Of a DNA stretch of 64,000 nucleotides, positions 63,754 to 64,000 are shown one piece after another. Every line of letters begins with the position of its first letter. The stretch's first letter is position 1. Made by a program: the position numbers and the translations under genes. This DNA comes from Gemmatimonadota bacterium (GTDB taxonomy: Bacteria; Gemmatimonadota; Gemmatimonadetes; Gemmatimonadales; Gemmatimonadaceae). The notes beneath the pieces were generated by a model. It had not been told where the DNA came from. It did no database searches and saw nothing but the letters and a program-made list of their open reading frames with translations. The stretch is from positions 106,307 to 170,306 of the forward strand of contig JAQBPX010000027.1 of the NCBI GenBank assembly GCA_028287305.1, in the 5' to 3' direction.

Positions 63754-64000
63754 GTGGCCACACAGGCATCGTCGGCGGCAGACGCCCAACTCGTTCGCGA
63801 CGTCTCGACTCAGGTCGCCAAGCGCGTGGTCGGGCAGGAGTACATGGTCGAGCGCCTCCTGATCAGCATCCTCACCGGCGGCCATGTGCTGCTGGAGGGC
63901 GTGCCGGGGCTCGCGAAGACCCTCACGGTCCGCACGCTGGCCGAGACGATCTCCACCACCTTCCAGCGCATCCAGTTCACCCCCGACCTGCTCCCCGCCG
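63754..64000 (+). CDS. MoxR-family AAA+ ATPase (N-terminal part, cut by window end)
   Basis: Eighty-two codons are visible from a GTG with a CGGAG ribosome site. The sequence [34 protein letters not shown] contains the MoxR Walker A variant GVPGLAKT and continues into [13 protein letters not shown], the family's conserved [12 protein letters not shown] region. MoxR ATPases act as chaperones for von Willebrand factor-type partner proteins; none can be seen here. Confidence 0.93.
   Translation, partial: MATQASSAADAQLVRDVSTQVAKRVVGQEYMVERLLISILTGGHVLLEGVPGLAKTLTVRTLAETISTTFQRIQFTPDLLPA

Overview
The window is GC-rich, almost fully coding DNA from a diderm (Gram-negative type) bacterial chromosome. 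It carries outer-membrane barrels, a TonB-dependent receptor, an Mla-type lipid transport operon, lipoproteins, a FlgD-like or T9SS-like NPFNP domain and a complete core of housekeeping genes. My best guess is Gemmatimonadota or a similar GC-rich diderm phylum. That rests on overall style (GC content, gene mix, HPrK with a mannose-family [12 protein letters not shown] repeats), not on a marker-gene tree. Nothing looks like a prophage, plasmid or integrative element. Genes are packed into polycistrons in which stop and start codons commonly overlap (ATGA, GTGA, TGATG).

Layout: 1-2796, end of an exported protein, a barrel protein and a soluble REC-histidine kinase. 2835-9795, miaB, comEC, a small HExxH-like protein, fbp and a methylmalonyl-CoA mutase large subunit. 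10102-15183, fmdB-like, argS, a PfkB kinase, purM and an outer-membrane protein. 15188-25445, one long co-directional run: ribD-ribE-ribBA-ribH-nusB, a glycosyltransferase, hprK, then PTS EIIA-EIIB-EIIC-EIID-HPr-EI. 25491-28495, metK, a bifunctional-nuclease-domain protein and an exported protein. 28493-33392, a cobalamin riboswitch followed by btuF-btuC-btuD-btuB, which fits the B12-dependent mutase upstream. 33463-36053, recO-selB. 36194-39836, a small FlgD-like protein and an mlaE-mlaF-mlaD-lipoprotein operon. 39873-43263, clpB-tadA and two tRNA-Ser genes. 43410-53672, an accessory stretch with a large hybrid histidine kinase, an exported DinB-like protein, a four-gene minus-strand cluster of exported proteins, a STAS-like protein and a DUF3761-like protein. 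53849-60288, tandem PAP2 phosphatases, a lipoprotein, pyrR-pyrB-pyrC, a class II aldolase and a zinc-ribbon protein. 60580-64000, rpsT (minus strand), an M50 protease, scpA-scpB-rluB and the start of a MoxR ATPase.

The most interesting signals lie between and inside the genes. (1) Many transcription units have a TA-N-(C/T)-(T/G)-T hexamer ending about 6-10 bases before the start codon, which suggests leaderless mRNAs. (2) In three units (mlaE, clpB, the STAS gene) the first ATG after that hexamer opens a 4-9-codon micro-ORF whose stop codon overlaps the start of the real gene. (3) A REP-like repeat that reads [10 protein letters not shown] is inserted in frame, twice in tandem, inside tadA, and once in the signal-peptide region of a transport lipoprotein. 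(4) Three intergenic regions hold large inverted repeats, one with a perfect 31-base arm, and two of them look like the same family.
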